Source: an uncultured Phycisphaerales bacterium (GTDB taxonomy: Bacteria > Planctomycetota > Phycisphaerae > Phycisphaerales > SM1A02). Taken from it: DNA of 64,000 nt. The position numbers and the translations under genes were made by a program. The stretch lies in the NCBI GenBank assembly GCA_949373145.1, contig CASICI010000020.1, positions 36,813 through 100,812 on the forward strand, given 5' to 3'. Shown piece after piece: positions 17,786 through 26,412 of this stretch (positions are counted from its first letter, which is position 1; each line of letters opens with the position of its first letter). The notes under the pieces are model-generated. The model was not told where the DNA came from and did no database searches. It saw only the letters and a list, made by a program, of their open reading frames with translations.

Positions 17786-18835
17786 TCAGGGAAGCGCTCC
17801 AACCTTGCGCAGCATCACGAGGGTGCCGTCAAGATCATCCATGTCTCCGAGATCCATGTCGGGCGTCTCGATCCGGGCCAGCGGAATCAGTCCCTCTGCG
17901 GGCGAGATTCCCTTGACCAGAGGATATTCATAGGTCGACTGCGCGAAATAGTTCTGAGCCTCCTCGGCAAGCATGAACCGAACCAGTTCCATGGCGGCGG
18001 CTGCCTTGCGTGCCTCCTGGTCGGACTGACGAGGGAGACAGACGCCGGCCACGTTGATCAGCGCACCGGGGTCGCCGTTGGGAAGAAAGTGATTCTTCAC
18101 CGGAAACGCGGGGTCTTCGGCGAGGAAACGGTAGAGGTAGTAGTGATTCACGAAACCGAGATCGACCTCGCCGTCACCGACCGCCCGGACGATCGCGGTG
18201 TTCTTCGGATAGACCACCGCTTCGTTCGCGATCATGCCACGCAGCCAGGCTTCAGTCGCTTCGTCGCCGACACGATGTCGCATCGCACTCACGAAGGCCT
18301 GGAAGGATCCGTTGCCCGGCGCCCAGCCGACGCGACCCTTCCACTTGGGATCGGTGAACTCGACGATCGAGGCCGGCATGTCCGACGGCTTCACCTTCGA
18401 GGTGTTGTAGGCGACCGAGCGAGCTCGACCGGTCACGCCGACCCAGACCCCATCAGGAGAACGGAAACGTGGTTCGACCGAAGCGGTCACCGAGTCAGGC
18501 AGAGTCTGAAGTCGCTTCTTCTTGGCAAGTGCGCCGAGTGCACCGGCATCCTGGGCGATGAAGACATCCGCAGGGGTGGCATCACCTTCTTCAAGAAGAA
18601 GTGCGGTCATGCCCGAGGTCGACCCGTACTTGACCTTGACCGGATTTCCCGTCGCGGCGGTGTACTTCGCGAGAGCGGGACCGATCAAGGATTCCTTGCG
18701 TCCGCTGTAGACGACCAGCTCGACGGGATCCTTGGAATCCTGTTCGGCCTCGGCCAGAGCGATTGACGCACCCAGGAACGGGCTGGCGAGGAACGCTCCG
18801 AAGAGGAGCAACTGCTTGAAATGTACCTGAAACAT
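17786..18835 (-). CDS. iron(III)-binding periplasmic protein (FbpA-like)
   Basis: Solute-binding protein of the iron ABC importer. ATG 18835 follows GGAGAAGATC and gives a signal peptide (QLLLFGAFLASPFLGASIALA). The mature N-terminus VELVVYSGRKESLIGPAL and KYGSTSGMTALL are the ferric-binding fold, and NHYYLYRFL supplies the paired tyrosines that hold Fe(III) in FbpA/FutA proteins. About 349 residues. Second gene of the operon, 53 bp after the efeO-like gene. Confidence 0.9.
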   Translation of the reverse strand: MFQVHFKQLLLFGAFLASPFLGASIALAEAEQDSKDPVELVVYSGRKESLIGPALAKYTAATGNPVKVKYGSTSGMTALLLEEGDATPADVFIAQDAGALGALAKKKRLQTLPDSVTASVEPRFRSPDGVWVGVTGRARSVAYNTSKVKPSDMPASIVEFTDPKWKGRVGWAPGNGSFQAFVSAMRHRVGDEATEAWLRGMIANEAVVYPKNTAIVRAVGDGEVDLGFVNHYYLYRFLAEDPAFPVKNHFLPNGDPGALINVAGVCLPRQSDQEARKAAAAMELVRFMLAEEAQNYFAQSTYEYPLVKGISPAEGLIPLARIETPDMDLGDMDDLDGTLVMLRKVGALP

Positions 18836-18888
18836 GGGAACTGATCTTCTCCTGTGGGTGATCATGTTGTGGTGGGGATGATGGGGAT

Positions 18889-19761
18889 TCAGCCGGACAC
18901 GCCGATTTCGTCGCGCACGACGATGATCGCGTCTCGGTACCGGTTGCTTGCATCGGCCATCGCTCTTCGCTCGCGATTCGAGATGCCGCTGTAGGGGGCG
19001 GCGGCCACGATGCCGGGCTTGAAGTGCGGCTTCAAGGTCGCCATGGCATCACGATGAGCACGATCGACGGCCTGCACCGACGCGCGATCGTTTCCGACCA
19101 TGGCACCGAAGGGTTTGAACTGACTGTGAACCCCGATCCAGTTGTGCTTGAAGATCAGCAGAGTCTGATCGGACCAGGTCTCCTCTTCACTGGAGATCTT
19201 CTTGGCGGCGACCTCATTGGTGAGTGCCACCATGCCTCCGAACTGACCTTCGGCGCTGAAACGCTCCGACTCATCGAGTTCCTTGCGGAGCGTGGCGATG
19301 CTTTGGATCAGTCTCTGCGAGTAGGGACGAGCAGCCTCGAGATCCTCTGCGGCGAAGATGAGGTTCTCGATCTTGTGAAAACCGCGGAAGTTGGGATCGG
19401 TCTCGCCACCTTCGAAGGCGTACGGACGAGCATCGATGTCCGCGTCCGAATCCTCGAAGGAACCGGCGGTGGTCTCGATCTCTTCGTAGGGCGGACGCGA
19501 TTCGATGTAGGCGCGCTTGGCCGCGGCAAGATCACCACTGGCGATGGCCGCGTCGAGGGCTTTCACGGAAGGCATCTGATCGTCGCAACGGATCTTGAAG
19601 TAGGCGACACCGGAATCAACCGCTGCCTGCACCTGTTCGCTGTCACCGATCCGCCGGAGCCCGGAACCGGTTGCGATGGAACCCGCGCTCAGCACGGGGA
19701 CCACTGTTGATGCTCCGACCGTTCCGGCGATTGACGCCCTGATCATGTCTCGTCGATTCAT
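18889..19761 (-). CDS. EfeO/imelysin-like iron-uptake protein with Tat-type signal
   Basis: Periplasmic protein of the EfeO/EfeM (peptidase M75, imelysin) family. In iron transport these proteins deliver iron to a partner transporter. ATG 19761 starts MNRRDMIRASIAG, a twin-arginine-like signal, then a hydrophobic stretch VPVLSAGSIA. The metal-site motif GFHKIE (GxHxxE) is at about residue 127. It lacks the N-terminal cupredoxin domain of classical EfeO. First gene of the leftward iron operon, under the palindrome at 19850-19868. No EfeU permease or EfeB peroxidase is present nearby, so the FbpBC permease may be the partner. Confidence 0.8.
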   Translation of the reverse strand: MNRRDMIRASIAGTVGASTVVPVLSAGSIATGSGLRRIGDSEQVQAAVDSGVAYFKIRCDDQMPSVKALDAAIASGDLAAAKRAYIESRPPYEEIETTAGSFEDSDADIDARPYAFEGGETDPNFRGFHKIENLIFAAEDLEAARPYSQRLIQSIATLRKELDESERFSAEGQFGGMVALTNEVAAKKISSEEETWSDQTLLIFKHNWIGVHSQFKPFGAMVGNDRASVQAVDRAHRDAMATLKPHFKPGIVAAAPYSGISNRERRAMADASNRYRDAIIVVRDEIGVSG

Positions 19762-19844
19762 GCCTCTCAAGCCTTCCTAACCTTCTGTGAATGTGCCGCC
19801 ACCTTGACCTTGAGCACCCCAGAATGAGGGGCAGAGACCCAAGA

Positions 19845-19873
19845 TTGCAATTGAGATTGAGTCTCAATATTAT
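19845..19873. promoter_or_regulatory. divergent promoter region with Fur-type box
   Basis: The 19-bp palindrome ATTGAGA-N5-TCTCAAT (19850-19868) has the same arms and spacing as the one at 14781. Rightward, TTGCAA (19845-19850), 17 bases and TATTAT (19868-19873) form a promoter for the Kelch gene. Leftward, the minus strand shows TATAAT immediately next to the box, serving the efeO-like operon. One repressor dimer could therefore control both directions. Confidence 0.7.
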
Positions 19874-19931
19874 ACCTCATTCGATCTGATGCCGTACTCA
19901 ATCTCAAAAATGACACAAGCTCCTGCTGAAA

Positions 19932-21986
19932 ATGAATCCACTCATGATGTCAAAGACCACCACCCGCCGCGTGTCCTTCCTCACCCTGGCCTCGAGCCTC
20001 GCACTTGTCCATGCAAGTCACGGGCAGCACTTCGCCATGCCGGATGACCCCAACCTTGGCGGGGGCATGATGGCCGGTGAACCCTGCGAGTCCATTCCCC
20101 GCGCGACCACCAGTTTCGGTTCCGCGACACAGGATGGCTGGGTCTACGTCATGGGCGGATACACCGGCAAGCCGCACGACTACCACCGAGAAGGTCAGTC
20201 CGATGCGTTCTATCGCATCAATCTCTACGACCTGAGCCGGGTCGAGATGCTCAAGAACGAGCAAGGCATGCAGAGCTGTCCCCTCGAGTCATGGAACGGC
20301 AAGATCATTCGCACCGGTGGACTCGTCGCGGAGAATGCACCCGGTGAACCGGAACACCTGGTCTCGTTGAAAACGGTTCATGCATTCGACACCGAGACGA
20401 TGACCTGGTCCCCGCTTCCGGACATGCCCTCGGGTCGTTCGTCGCACGACACCGCCATCATCGGAGACACGCTCTTCGTCTTCGGTGGTTGGAACCTCGA
20501 TGCGAACAACGACAGCAGTGACTGGTATTCGGACATCTGGATGCTCGACCTCGCCGATCCCGAATCCGGATGGACTTCGAAGGACGTGCCCTTCGAGCGA
20601 CGGGCGCTCGCCTCGGTCGCGATCGACGGGAAGATCATCGTCATCGGAGGGATGACCTCCGAACGTGGGCCGACCGACAAGGTCGTCCTCTACGATCCAG
20701 CGAGCGACACCTGGGTGGACGGTCCTGAATTTCCGTCACAGGCGTTCGGAGTCGCCGCCGACAATGCACAAGGCACCGTCATCGCTTCCGCGGCGGACGG
20801 CGCGGTCTACGCCTGGGCACCCACTGACCGCGAGTGGACCGAGATCGGAGCCTTCACGTTCCCAAGATTCTTCCACCAGATGGCGGCGGATCACAATGGT
20901 GACGTCCTCGCCATCGGCGGAATCTCCCGCGGCATGCGCCCTTCGGCGATCGAGCGTCTTCCGATCACGACCCTCGACACCGAGAATGCGATCGTGAAGC
21001 ACTGGCAGATCCCCACTCCCTCCGATGCGAAGAATCGACAGGCGTTCTTCATTCGTGATGGCTGGGTCTACATGTTCGGTGGAAACAACAGCACCGGACA
21101 GCATGACTTCGAAGAGGAGAACTTCCTCGCCGAGGGCTACAAGATGAATCTCGCCACCATGACCTGGCGAAAGTGCAGCGAGTATCCGATGCCCCGCCAG
21201 TCGATCCAGACCATGATGTCGGATGACATGACCACCGGATTCGCACTCGGCGGCTTCGGCTACGGCGACGATGCGGCACACACCCACGTCGAAGGCTGCA
21301 CCTACGACTTCAAGACCGACAGCTGGAACGTTTCGGGACCTCATCTTCCCGTGTCGCGCAGCCAGTTCGGACTCGCGCAGAACGGCGAGGAATACTGGGT
21401 CTTCGGCGGCCTTGACTACGATCCCCGGCGCGAAGAAGGCGACCAGTTCCGACATCTGAAAGAAGTCATGATGGCGGACACCGGCGAAGGAGACGAGACC
21501 TTCAGGGATTCAGGCATCACACTTCCGAACACCCGCAGAGCATTCGGTGGCGTCACCGTCGGCGACAAGTACTACATGATCGGCGGCATGACCGACGACT
21601 TCGAACTGGTCCCCCCCTGCGACGTCTTCGATTTCAACACTCGAACCTGGTCCGAGATCGCACCACCGGAGCGCACCCGACTCTCACCGGAGGCGGTCGT
21701 GATCGACGGCAACATCTTCATCGCAGGCGGCATGTCTCAGAAGGCCGACGGATCGGGCATCGAACCGAACAAGTCGCTCGAGATGTACGACACCGAGACC
21801 GGTGAATGGAGCATGGTGGTCGAGGAACTCCCCTTCGCACTTCGGCACATCACGATGATGCCCTACCGCGGGCAGCTTCTGGTCTTCAGCAGTCATGAAT
21901 CACCTTCGAACATGGCGCACGTCGTCCTCATCAACCCGTTCAAGGTGATGCCCGATAGGATGCAACTCAGTCAGATCGGCAACTAG
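19932..21986 (+). CDS. secreted Kelch-repeat beta-propeller protein
   Basis: 684 residues with a signal peptide ending near ALVHASHGQ. At least nine Kelch blades are visible by their double-glycine strand, e.g. GWVYVMGGYTG, DTLFVFGGWN, KIIVIGGMTS, DVLAIGGIS, WVYMFGGNNS, EYWVFGGLDY, KYYMIGGMTDD and NIFIAGGMSQ, enough for one large or two small propellers. No enzymatic motif is seen, so a binding or scaffold role outside the inner membrane is likely. It stands under a promoter containing the Fur-type box and is followed after 33 bp by a membrane protein, probably the same transcript. A link to iron capture is inferred only from the promoter. Confidence 0.8.
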   Translation: MNPLMMSKTTTRRVSFLTLASSLALVHASHGQHFAMPDDPNLGGGMMAGEPCESIPRATTSFGSATQDGWVYVMGGYTGKPHDYHREGQSDAFYRINLYDLSRVEMLKNEQGMQSCPLESWNGKIIRTGGLVAENAPGEPEHLVSLKTVHAFDTETMTWSPLPDMPSGRSSHDTAIIGDTLFVFGGWNLDANNDSSDWYSDIWMLDLADPESGWTSKDVPFERRALASVAIDGKIIVIGGMTSERGPTDKVVLYDPASDTWVDGPEFPSQAFGVAADNAQGTVIASAADGAVYAWAPTDREWTEIGAFTFPRFFHQMAADHNGDVLAIGGISRGMRPSAIERLPITTLDTENAIVKHWQIPTPSDAKNRQAFFIRDGWVYMFGGNNSTGQHDFEEENFLAEGYKMNLATMTWRKCSEYPMPRQSIQTMMSDDMTTGFALGGFGYGDDAAHTHVEGCTYDFKTDSWNVSGPHLPVSRSQFGLAQNGEEYWVFGGLDYDPRREEGDQFRHLKEVMMADTGEGDETFRDSGITLPNTRRAFGGVTVGDKYYMIGGMTDDFELVPPCDVFDFNTRTWSEIAPPERTRLSPEAVVIDGNIFIAGGMSQKADGSGIEPNKSLEMYDTETGEWSMVVEELPFALRHITMMPYRGQLLVFSSHESPSNMAHVVLINPFKVMPDRMQLSQIGN

Positions 21987-22019
21987 CACCCACTTCGTGG
22001 GTCACACCTGGAGATTGAG

Positions 22020-23021
22020 ATGCGACGACGTACGAATGCAGCGTTTGCCTGGGATATCCTGAGGTCAGATTTCAAGCTTCTCGGCTATCCATTGATGCGC
22101 ATCGTCGCCATGCTCGTTCTGTTGGCCGTGATGTGGCCGCTGATGTTCGACATCTCGGCACTCGAAGTCGGCAGCACCCTCGGCGACATCGCGAACCAGG
22201 GCATCCAGGACAGCATGCAGACGGACGGAGGCGGAAACGGATCCGCCCGGACCGGGGAGAACCAGGACGACCCCGTCGTCGCTGCCGACGTCAAGAACAT
22301 CTTCCAGCACATGAACTTCGGATGGTTCCTGCTCTTCCTCGTGATCAATCTGTTCGTCGGCATCTTCTCGACCGGCGCACTCACCGGTCAGTCACTCGCA
22401 GTCATTCGTGGACAGAAGAAGGGGTTCGGCTACGGATACGCGCAAGCACTGATCCGCCTTCCGCAGCTGTTCCTGTGGTGGCTGATCACCATGGTGGTCG
22501 GCGTGCTCCTTACGGCCCTGGAAAATCAGAGATTCATCGGGCTGATCATCGGCGCACTCATCGGGTTCGCCTGGTCGATCCTCACCTTCTTCTCGGTGAC
22601 CGCGATCATGGACACCGGATGCGGTCCGTTCGGTGCCATCGGCAGATCGAAGAAGACGATCACCGATGCCTGGCACAAGATTCATGGCGGCACGGATGCT
22701 TCAGGATTGAGGACGCTGCGACGCGGCTTCTACGTCGGTGGTCCGATCGCGATCATCCACTTCATTCTGATTCTCGCCTTGATCGGACTCGCGTTCCTCG
22801 ACTTCCGCTCGGTGACGCACGGTGGTCACCACATCTCGCTCGGCGGTTTCGGAGCGATCCTCATCCTCCTCTACATCAATGGCGCGTTCATGAGTGCCAT
22901 GTGGGCGGTGGTCAGGTCCACGATCTACCTGTGGGCCGAAGAGGGCACCCTTCCGGAATCGGTCGATGAATCGGTGATGGAGAAGGCCTTCTACCAGCGA
23001 AAGATGCTCGGCAAGGCCTGA
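22020..23021 (+). CDS. multi-pass membrane protein (DUF6159-like)
   Basis: 333 residues with six or so hydrophobic helices (e.g. IVAMLVLLAVMWPLMF, WFLLFLVINLFVGIF, FILILALIGLAFL) and a polar loop rich in Gly, Asn and Asp after the first. The pattern of an initial helix, a long loop and a terminal WAEEGTLPE segment resembles DUF6159 integral membrane proteins, whose function is unknown. GGAGA precedes ATG 22020. Likely co-transcribed with the Kelch gene and hence possibly under the same iron-type control. Confidence 0.65.
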   Translation: MRRRTNAAFAWDILRSDFKLLGYPLMRIVAMLVLLAVMWPLMFDISALEVGSTLGDIANQGIQDSMQTDGGGNGSARTGENQDDPVVAADVKNIFQHMNFGWFLLFLVINLFVGIFSTGALTGQSLAVIRGQKKGFGYGYAQALIRLPQLFLWWLITMVVGVLLTALENQRFIGLIIGALIGFAWSILTFFSVTAIMDTGCGPFGAIGRSKKTITDAWHKIHGGTDASGLRTLRRGFYVGGPIAIIHFILILALIGLAFLDFRSVTHGGHHISLGGFGAILILLYINGAFMSAMWAVVRSTIYLWAEEGTLPESVDESVMEKAFYQRKMLGKA

Positions 23022-23027
23022 ATCGGG

Positions 23028-23504
23028 TCACATCCTCAGAGTGGATTCCCCCAGTGCCAGACCCATGATGATGAAGGCTGAAATCACGACACCAATCACT
23101 CCGCAGAGGATGGCGACGATGGCGTGAACGAGTCCGTGTGATTGATGATTCTTCTTCCAGTGGACGATCCCCAGAACGCCGAGCACGATGGCAGCAGGCG
23201 CGAGAATGCATCCCAGCACTGGAATGAGTCCGAAGATTCCAAGGTAGTAGCCAATGAGCGCACAACTGTTTCGCCATGGAATGAGCGTTGCCACCACATC
23301 ACTTTGGGAATCGAGATACCCCTGCAGTGGCAGGAATCCAGCTGCAACGATCGGCTGACCACCGGTCTCGGGAATGAGCCGAGACGTACTGGAGAGCAGC
23401 CCCTCCTGCGCCCATGCTTTGAGTTGTTCAATCGATGCCGGTCCGTGCTGAGTACCGTCCGGATTCTGCACCGTGAATGTCGTATAGGCGGATGGAACAG
23501 TCAT
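23028..23504 (-). CDS. GYF_2-domain protein with two-helix DUF4190-like membrane part
   Basis: 158 residues. The N-terminal 60 residues contain GPASIEQLKAWAQEGLLSST, the signature of the GYF_2 domain thought to bind proline-rich peptides in the cytoplasm. The C-terminal half has two or three hydrophobic helices (LIPVLGCILAPAAIVLGVLG and VGVISAFIIMG-like) as in DUF4190. GGAG precedes ATG 23504. Convergent with the DUF6159-like gene, single gene unit. Role unknown. Confidence 0.75.
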   Translation of the reverse strand: MTVPSAYTTFTVQNPDGTQHGPASIEQLKAWAQEGLLSSTSRLIPETGGQPIVAAGFLPLQGYLDSQSDVVATLIPWRNSCALIGYYLGIFGLIPVLGCILAPAAIVLGVLGIVHWKKNHQSHGLVHAIVAILCGVIGVVISAFIIMGLALGESTLRM

Positions 23505-23644
23505 GGCAAAGCTCCGATGATGACCTGTGCTGGTTTCCGGTTCGAATCACGCGATGGCCTCTGGCTCGCGGACATCACTCCCCTAGCTTCGCACCACGAA
23601 AAGTGATTGCGAGGGATTTCGCAGCTGATTCACAAAAGAATGAA

Positions 23645-24988
23645 TCAGAAGGCGGTCAGCAGCCAGTCGACCTCGGTGTCGAACGGCCAGCCTTCCTGAG
23701 CCTGCAACTCATGTCGCTTCACACCCAGATAGGCCTTCGAGAGGGCCGGCCCCATCGCTTTCATGAGCGTGGCATCGGCCTCGAGCAGATTCAGGGACGT
23801 CGTCAGATCACGGGGAAGCACCGAGAGCCCTCGCGTCACGAGGTCCTCATCAGTCAGTTGGTTCGGGTCCACGTCGACCGAATCCGGCAGAGGAAGAGCT
23901 TCATCGAGACCGTGCAGTCCGGCGGCGATGATCGCCCCAAGGGTCAGATAGGGGTTTGCAGCATGATCGTTCGTCTTGAGTTCGATGTTCGTCGGACTCG
24001 GTGGCGCCAGCGACGTCGGGACCCGCAATGGCGCCTCCTTGTTGTCATAGCCCCAGCACTGGATCGTGCCGTTCCACATGCCGGGCTGCAGACGACGGTA
24101 GGAATTGTTGATGGGTGCGACGATTCCCATGAGTGCAGGCAGATGATGAAGCACACCGGAGAGGAAACGACGTCCCGTCTCGGAGAGACGATGAGGCGTT
24201 TCACGATCGGGAATGAGGTTCTCGCCATCACGGGTCAGACTGAAATGCACATGACACCCGGTCCCCGCGAATTTCTCGAAGACGACCGGTAGGAAGGTGG
24301 CGGTCTTCCCGTGACGCGCACTGATCTCGCGCGCCGTCTCCCGGAACACCAGCTGTTGATCGGCCGCACCCAGGACGTCGCGGTGTCGGATCACCATCTC
24401 GACCTGACCGTGACCGGCCTCGGCGTGACAGGCCTGAACGGAGATGCCCTGCGCGATCAAGGTCTCGGCAAGTTCATCAAGCAGTTCACGATGCGCATTC
24501 AGCCCCTCGATGCAGGCGTAGTTACTGTGATCGCATGGGAGTATGGAACCGTCCTCGCCCCGAATGACGAGGTGAAACTCGTTTTCGAATGACGCCACCA
24601 TCTCCATGTCCCGCTCGGCCAGCCGTTCGATCATTCGCTTGAGAAAGACCCGCGGACTGCAGGCCCAGGGCTCGCCGTCCCGAGTCACGAAATCGGTCAT
24701 GACCTCGGCATGTCCCGGCAGGTATGGAGGCAGTCGCAGGGTCGACCAGTCGGGACGCGCCCAGACCTGACCGACGGGACTCAGCCCCGACTCAGGCGGC
24801 ACATGATCCCACAGCAGCATGAGACCCATCAGACCTTCCGTGAAGGCCGGACCGGTCGAGGCCACCGAATCGATCGCATCGATGTGGATCGCTTCACCGC
24901 GTATGCGGTTGGCCAGATCCGACCAGACGAACCGCACCCATCTGATGTCGTGGGCTTCGAGCTTTGATTTCCAGTCCAAGTCCGTCAT
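23645..24988 (-). CDS. glutamine-synthetase-family ligase
   Basis: 447-residue member of the glutamine synthetase superfamily, ATP-dependent ligases that join ammonia or an amine to a glutamate-like carboxylate. The metal-binding and catalytic blocks are present: SFENEFHL, AEAGHGQVEM, GTGCHVHFSL, NNSYRRLQPGMW and IELKTNDHAANPY. The N-terminal beta-grasp (VRFVWSDLANRIRG) is shorter than in GlnA, and the adenylylation Tyr loop is not evident, so a gamma-glutamyl-amine ligase (PuuA/GlnA3-like) is as likely as true GlnA. ATG 24988 overlaps the stop of the ATP-grasp gene (ATGA), implying coupled translation and a shared pathway. Confidence 0.8.
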   Translation of the reverse strand: MTDLDWKSKLEAHDIRWVRFVWSDLANRIRGEAIHIDAIDSVASTGPAFTEGLMGLMLLWDHVPPESGLSPVGQVWARPDWSTLRLPPYLPGHAEVMTDFVTRDGEPWACSPRVFLKRMIERLAERDMEMVASFENEFHLVIRGEDGSILPCDHSNYACIEGLNAHRELLDELAETLIAQGISVQACHAEAGHGQVEMVIRHRDVLGAADQQLVFRETAREISARHGKTATFLPVVFEKFAGTGCHVHFSLTRDGENLIPDRETPHRLSETGRRFLSGVLHHLPALMGIVAPINNSYRRLQPGMWNGTIQCWGYDNKEAPLRVPTSLAPPSPTNIELKTNDHAANPYLTLGAIIAAGLHGLDEALPLPDSVDVDPNQLTDEDLVTRGLSVLPRDLTTSLNLLEADATLMKAMGPALSKAYLGVKRHELQAQEGWPFDTEVDWLLTAF

Positions 24989-26001
24989 GGGCCTCTCTCG
25001 AACAGGTCAGCATGATCATGCTGATCAGCAAGAATAGGATTATCAGCGTCATCAGCGTCATCAGCGTGAGCAGCGTGAACAGCCTCATCCGCGTCATCCG
25101 CGTCATCAGCATGGTCTTCATCGCGATCGTCACTCATGACGCAGACCTTCGGGTTCAGGCGGGCATGGCGGGCGAATGCCGCGGCGATCAACTGACGCGT
25201 GAACCCGGCGTGACCGGCGGGATCAAGTGACAGGCAGATGTCAGCGCTGCCGTAATCAGCGGGTGGATAGTAGATGCCGCAGTTCGCATTGATCTCGAGC
25301 ATGTAGGGCGTACCGGTCTTGTCGACGCGCAGATCGCAGCGCCCGAAGCTTGCGGCCTTGAGTTCGACGAAGAAACGCGCGCACTCATCACGCAGTCGAT
25401 CGGAGAGCACGGGGTCCTTCACCGGGAACGACGACAGACCCTCGTACTCCACCCATTTGAGGTCGGAATGCTTGAAGGATTCGCCCTTGGGAAACTGATA
25501 CTGCGCGGGGATGTAGGTGATCGGGTGCCGCGGATCGTCGGGATTCTCCGCGACGAGGACGGTGCATTCGATGCCCTCGATGTACTCCTCGATCAAGGCC
25601 GCACCGTGTCGGCTCATGATCTTCTTCGCCTGGATGCGCAGGCCTTCCGGCGTGCGGACCCGTGAACGACGCGAGAGATCGACGCTGGCGTAGCTGCTGT
25701 AGTGCTTGACGAACAGCGGGAATCGCAGAGTCCGAGCCGCTTCTTCGACGTCCTCCTCGGTCTCGGCCACCACGTAGGCGGGCGTCGCGATACCAAGTGC
25801 CTTGCAGGCTTCCTTCATCTCGACGCGCGTGGGTTCGTAGCATTCCGAACTCGCCCCGGCGAAGGGGACGCCGTGCGCTTCCATCTTCTGGATCACTTCG
25901 ATGCCGGGAATGTCCTGATCGGCGGCACCGTCGCAGAGATTGAAGAAGAGATCGAATGCATTCGACGCGATCAGTCTCTCGACCTGAGCGACCGAGTCCA
26001 C
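24985..26001 (-). CDS. ATP-grasp ligase (D-Ala-D-Ala-ligase-like), N-terminus uncertain
   Basis: ATP-dependent carboxylate-amine ligase. Landmarks: FDLFFNLCDGAADQD, LFVKHYSSYASVDL for ATP phosphate binding, ALIEEYIEGIECTVLVAE, and YMLEINANCGIY with the Mg-binding Glu/Asn. The first usable start is GTG 26001. However, the frame stays open to about 26224 and encodes conserved-looking RICLLTTQDLDADPFPEDDW (near 26120), without any ATG, GTG or TTG, so the real start is non-standard or hidden by an indel near 26133. The C-terminus is an odd His/Asp/Ala-rich tail coded by a 9-bp repeat. Coupled to the glutamine-synthetase-like gene by ATGA. Confidence 0.75.
   Translation of the reverse strand: MDSVAQVERLIASNAFDLFFNLCDGAADQDIPGIEVIQKMEAHGVPFAGASSECYEPTRVEMKEACKALGIATPAYVVAETEEDVEEAARTLRFPLFVKHYSSYASVDLSRRSRVRTPEGLRIQAKKIMSRHGAALIEEYIEGIECTVLVAENPDDPRHPITYIPAQYQFPKGESFKHSDLKWVEYEGLSSFPVKDPVLSDRLRDECARFFVELKAASFGRCDLRVDKTGTPYMLEINANCGIYYPPADYGSADICLSLDPAGHAGFTRQLIAAAFARHARLNPKVCVMSDDRDEDHADDADDADEAVHAAHADDADDADNPILADQHDHADLFERGP
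25042..25113. repeat. 9-bp minisatellite, about 8 copies, inside ATP-grasp C-terminus
   Basis: Eight head-to-tail 9-mers of the form ATCAGCGTC with variants (ATCAGCGTG, AGCAGCGTG, AACAGCCTC, ATCCGCGTC, ATCAGCATG). Because the unit is a multiple of three, copy changes keep the frame. On the minus strand it codes triplets such as D-D-A and H-A-D in the tail of the ligase. Confidence 0.85.
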
Positions 26002-26412
26002 CTTCCCGACCAGAGTCTCGACGTGCCACTCGGCGTCCGGATAGAACGGACGCGGGTCACAGGGCCAATCATCCTCGGGAAAGGGATCGGCATCGAGATC
26101 CTGAGTGGTGAGCAGGCAGATGCGAAGACTGATGACATGACTCCGGTGTTCGATCGTTTGAACGTGATGAAGTGTATCAACAGGACCTTGAAAGATGAAA
26201 GTCAGTCGGGCGAAGTCGAGATGACATCAGGTCGTCGCACGGAACGAACACAAAGGTGATCTCGTATGAAATATCCGATCGCCACGAACGTTGGACAGGC
26301 ATCGAACATTGAAGTGACGAATTATTTCGTCTACATTGAAGACTCATCTCCCCTCTGCAACAGACCGAAAAGGCATTCGAATCCCATGAGAGACCACTCC
26401 AGGAGCGTTTCG

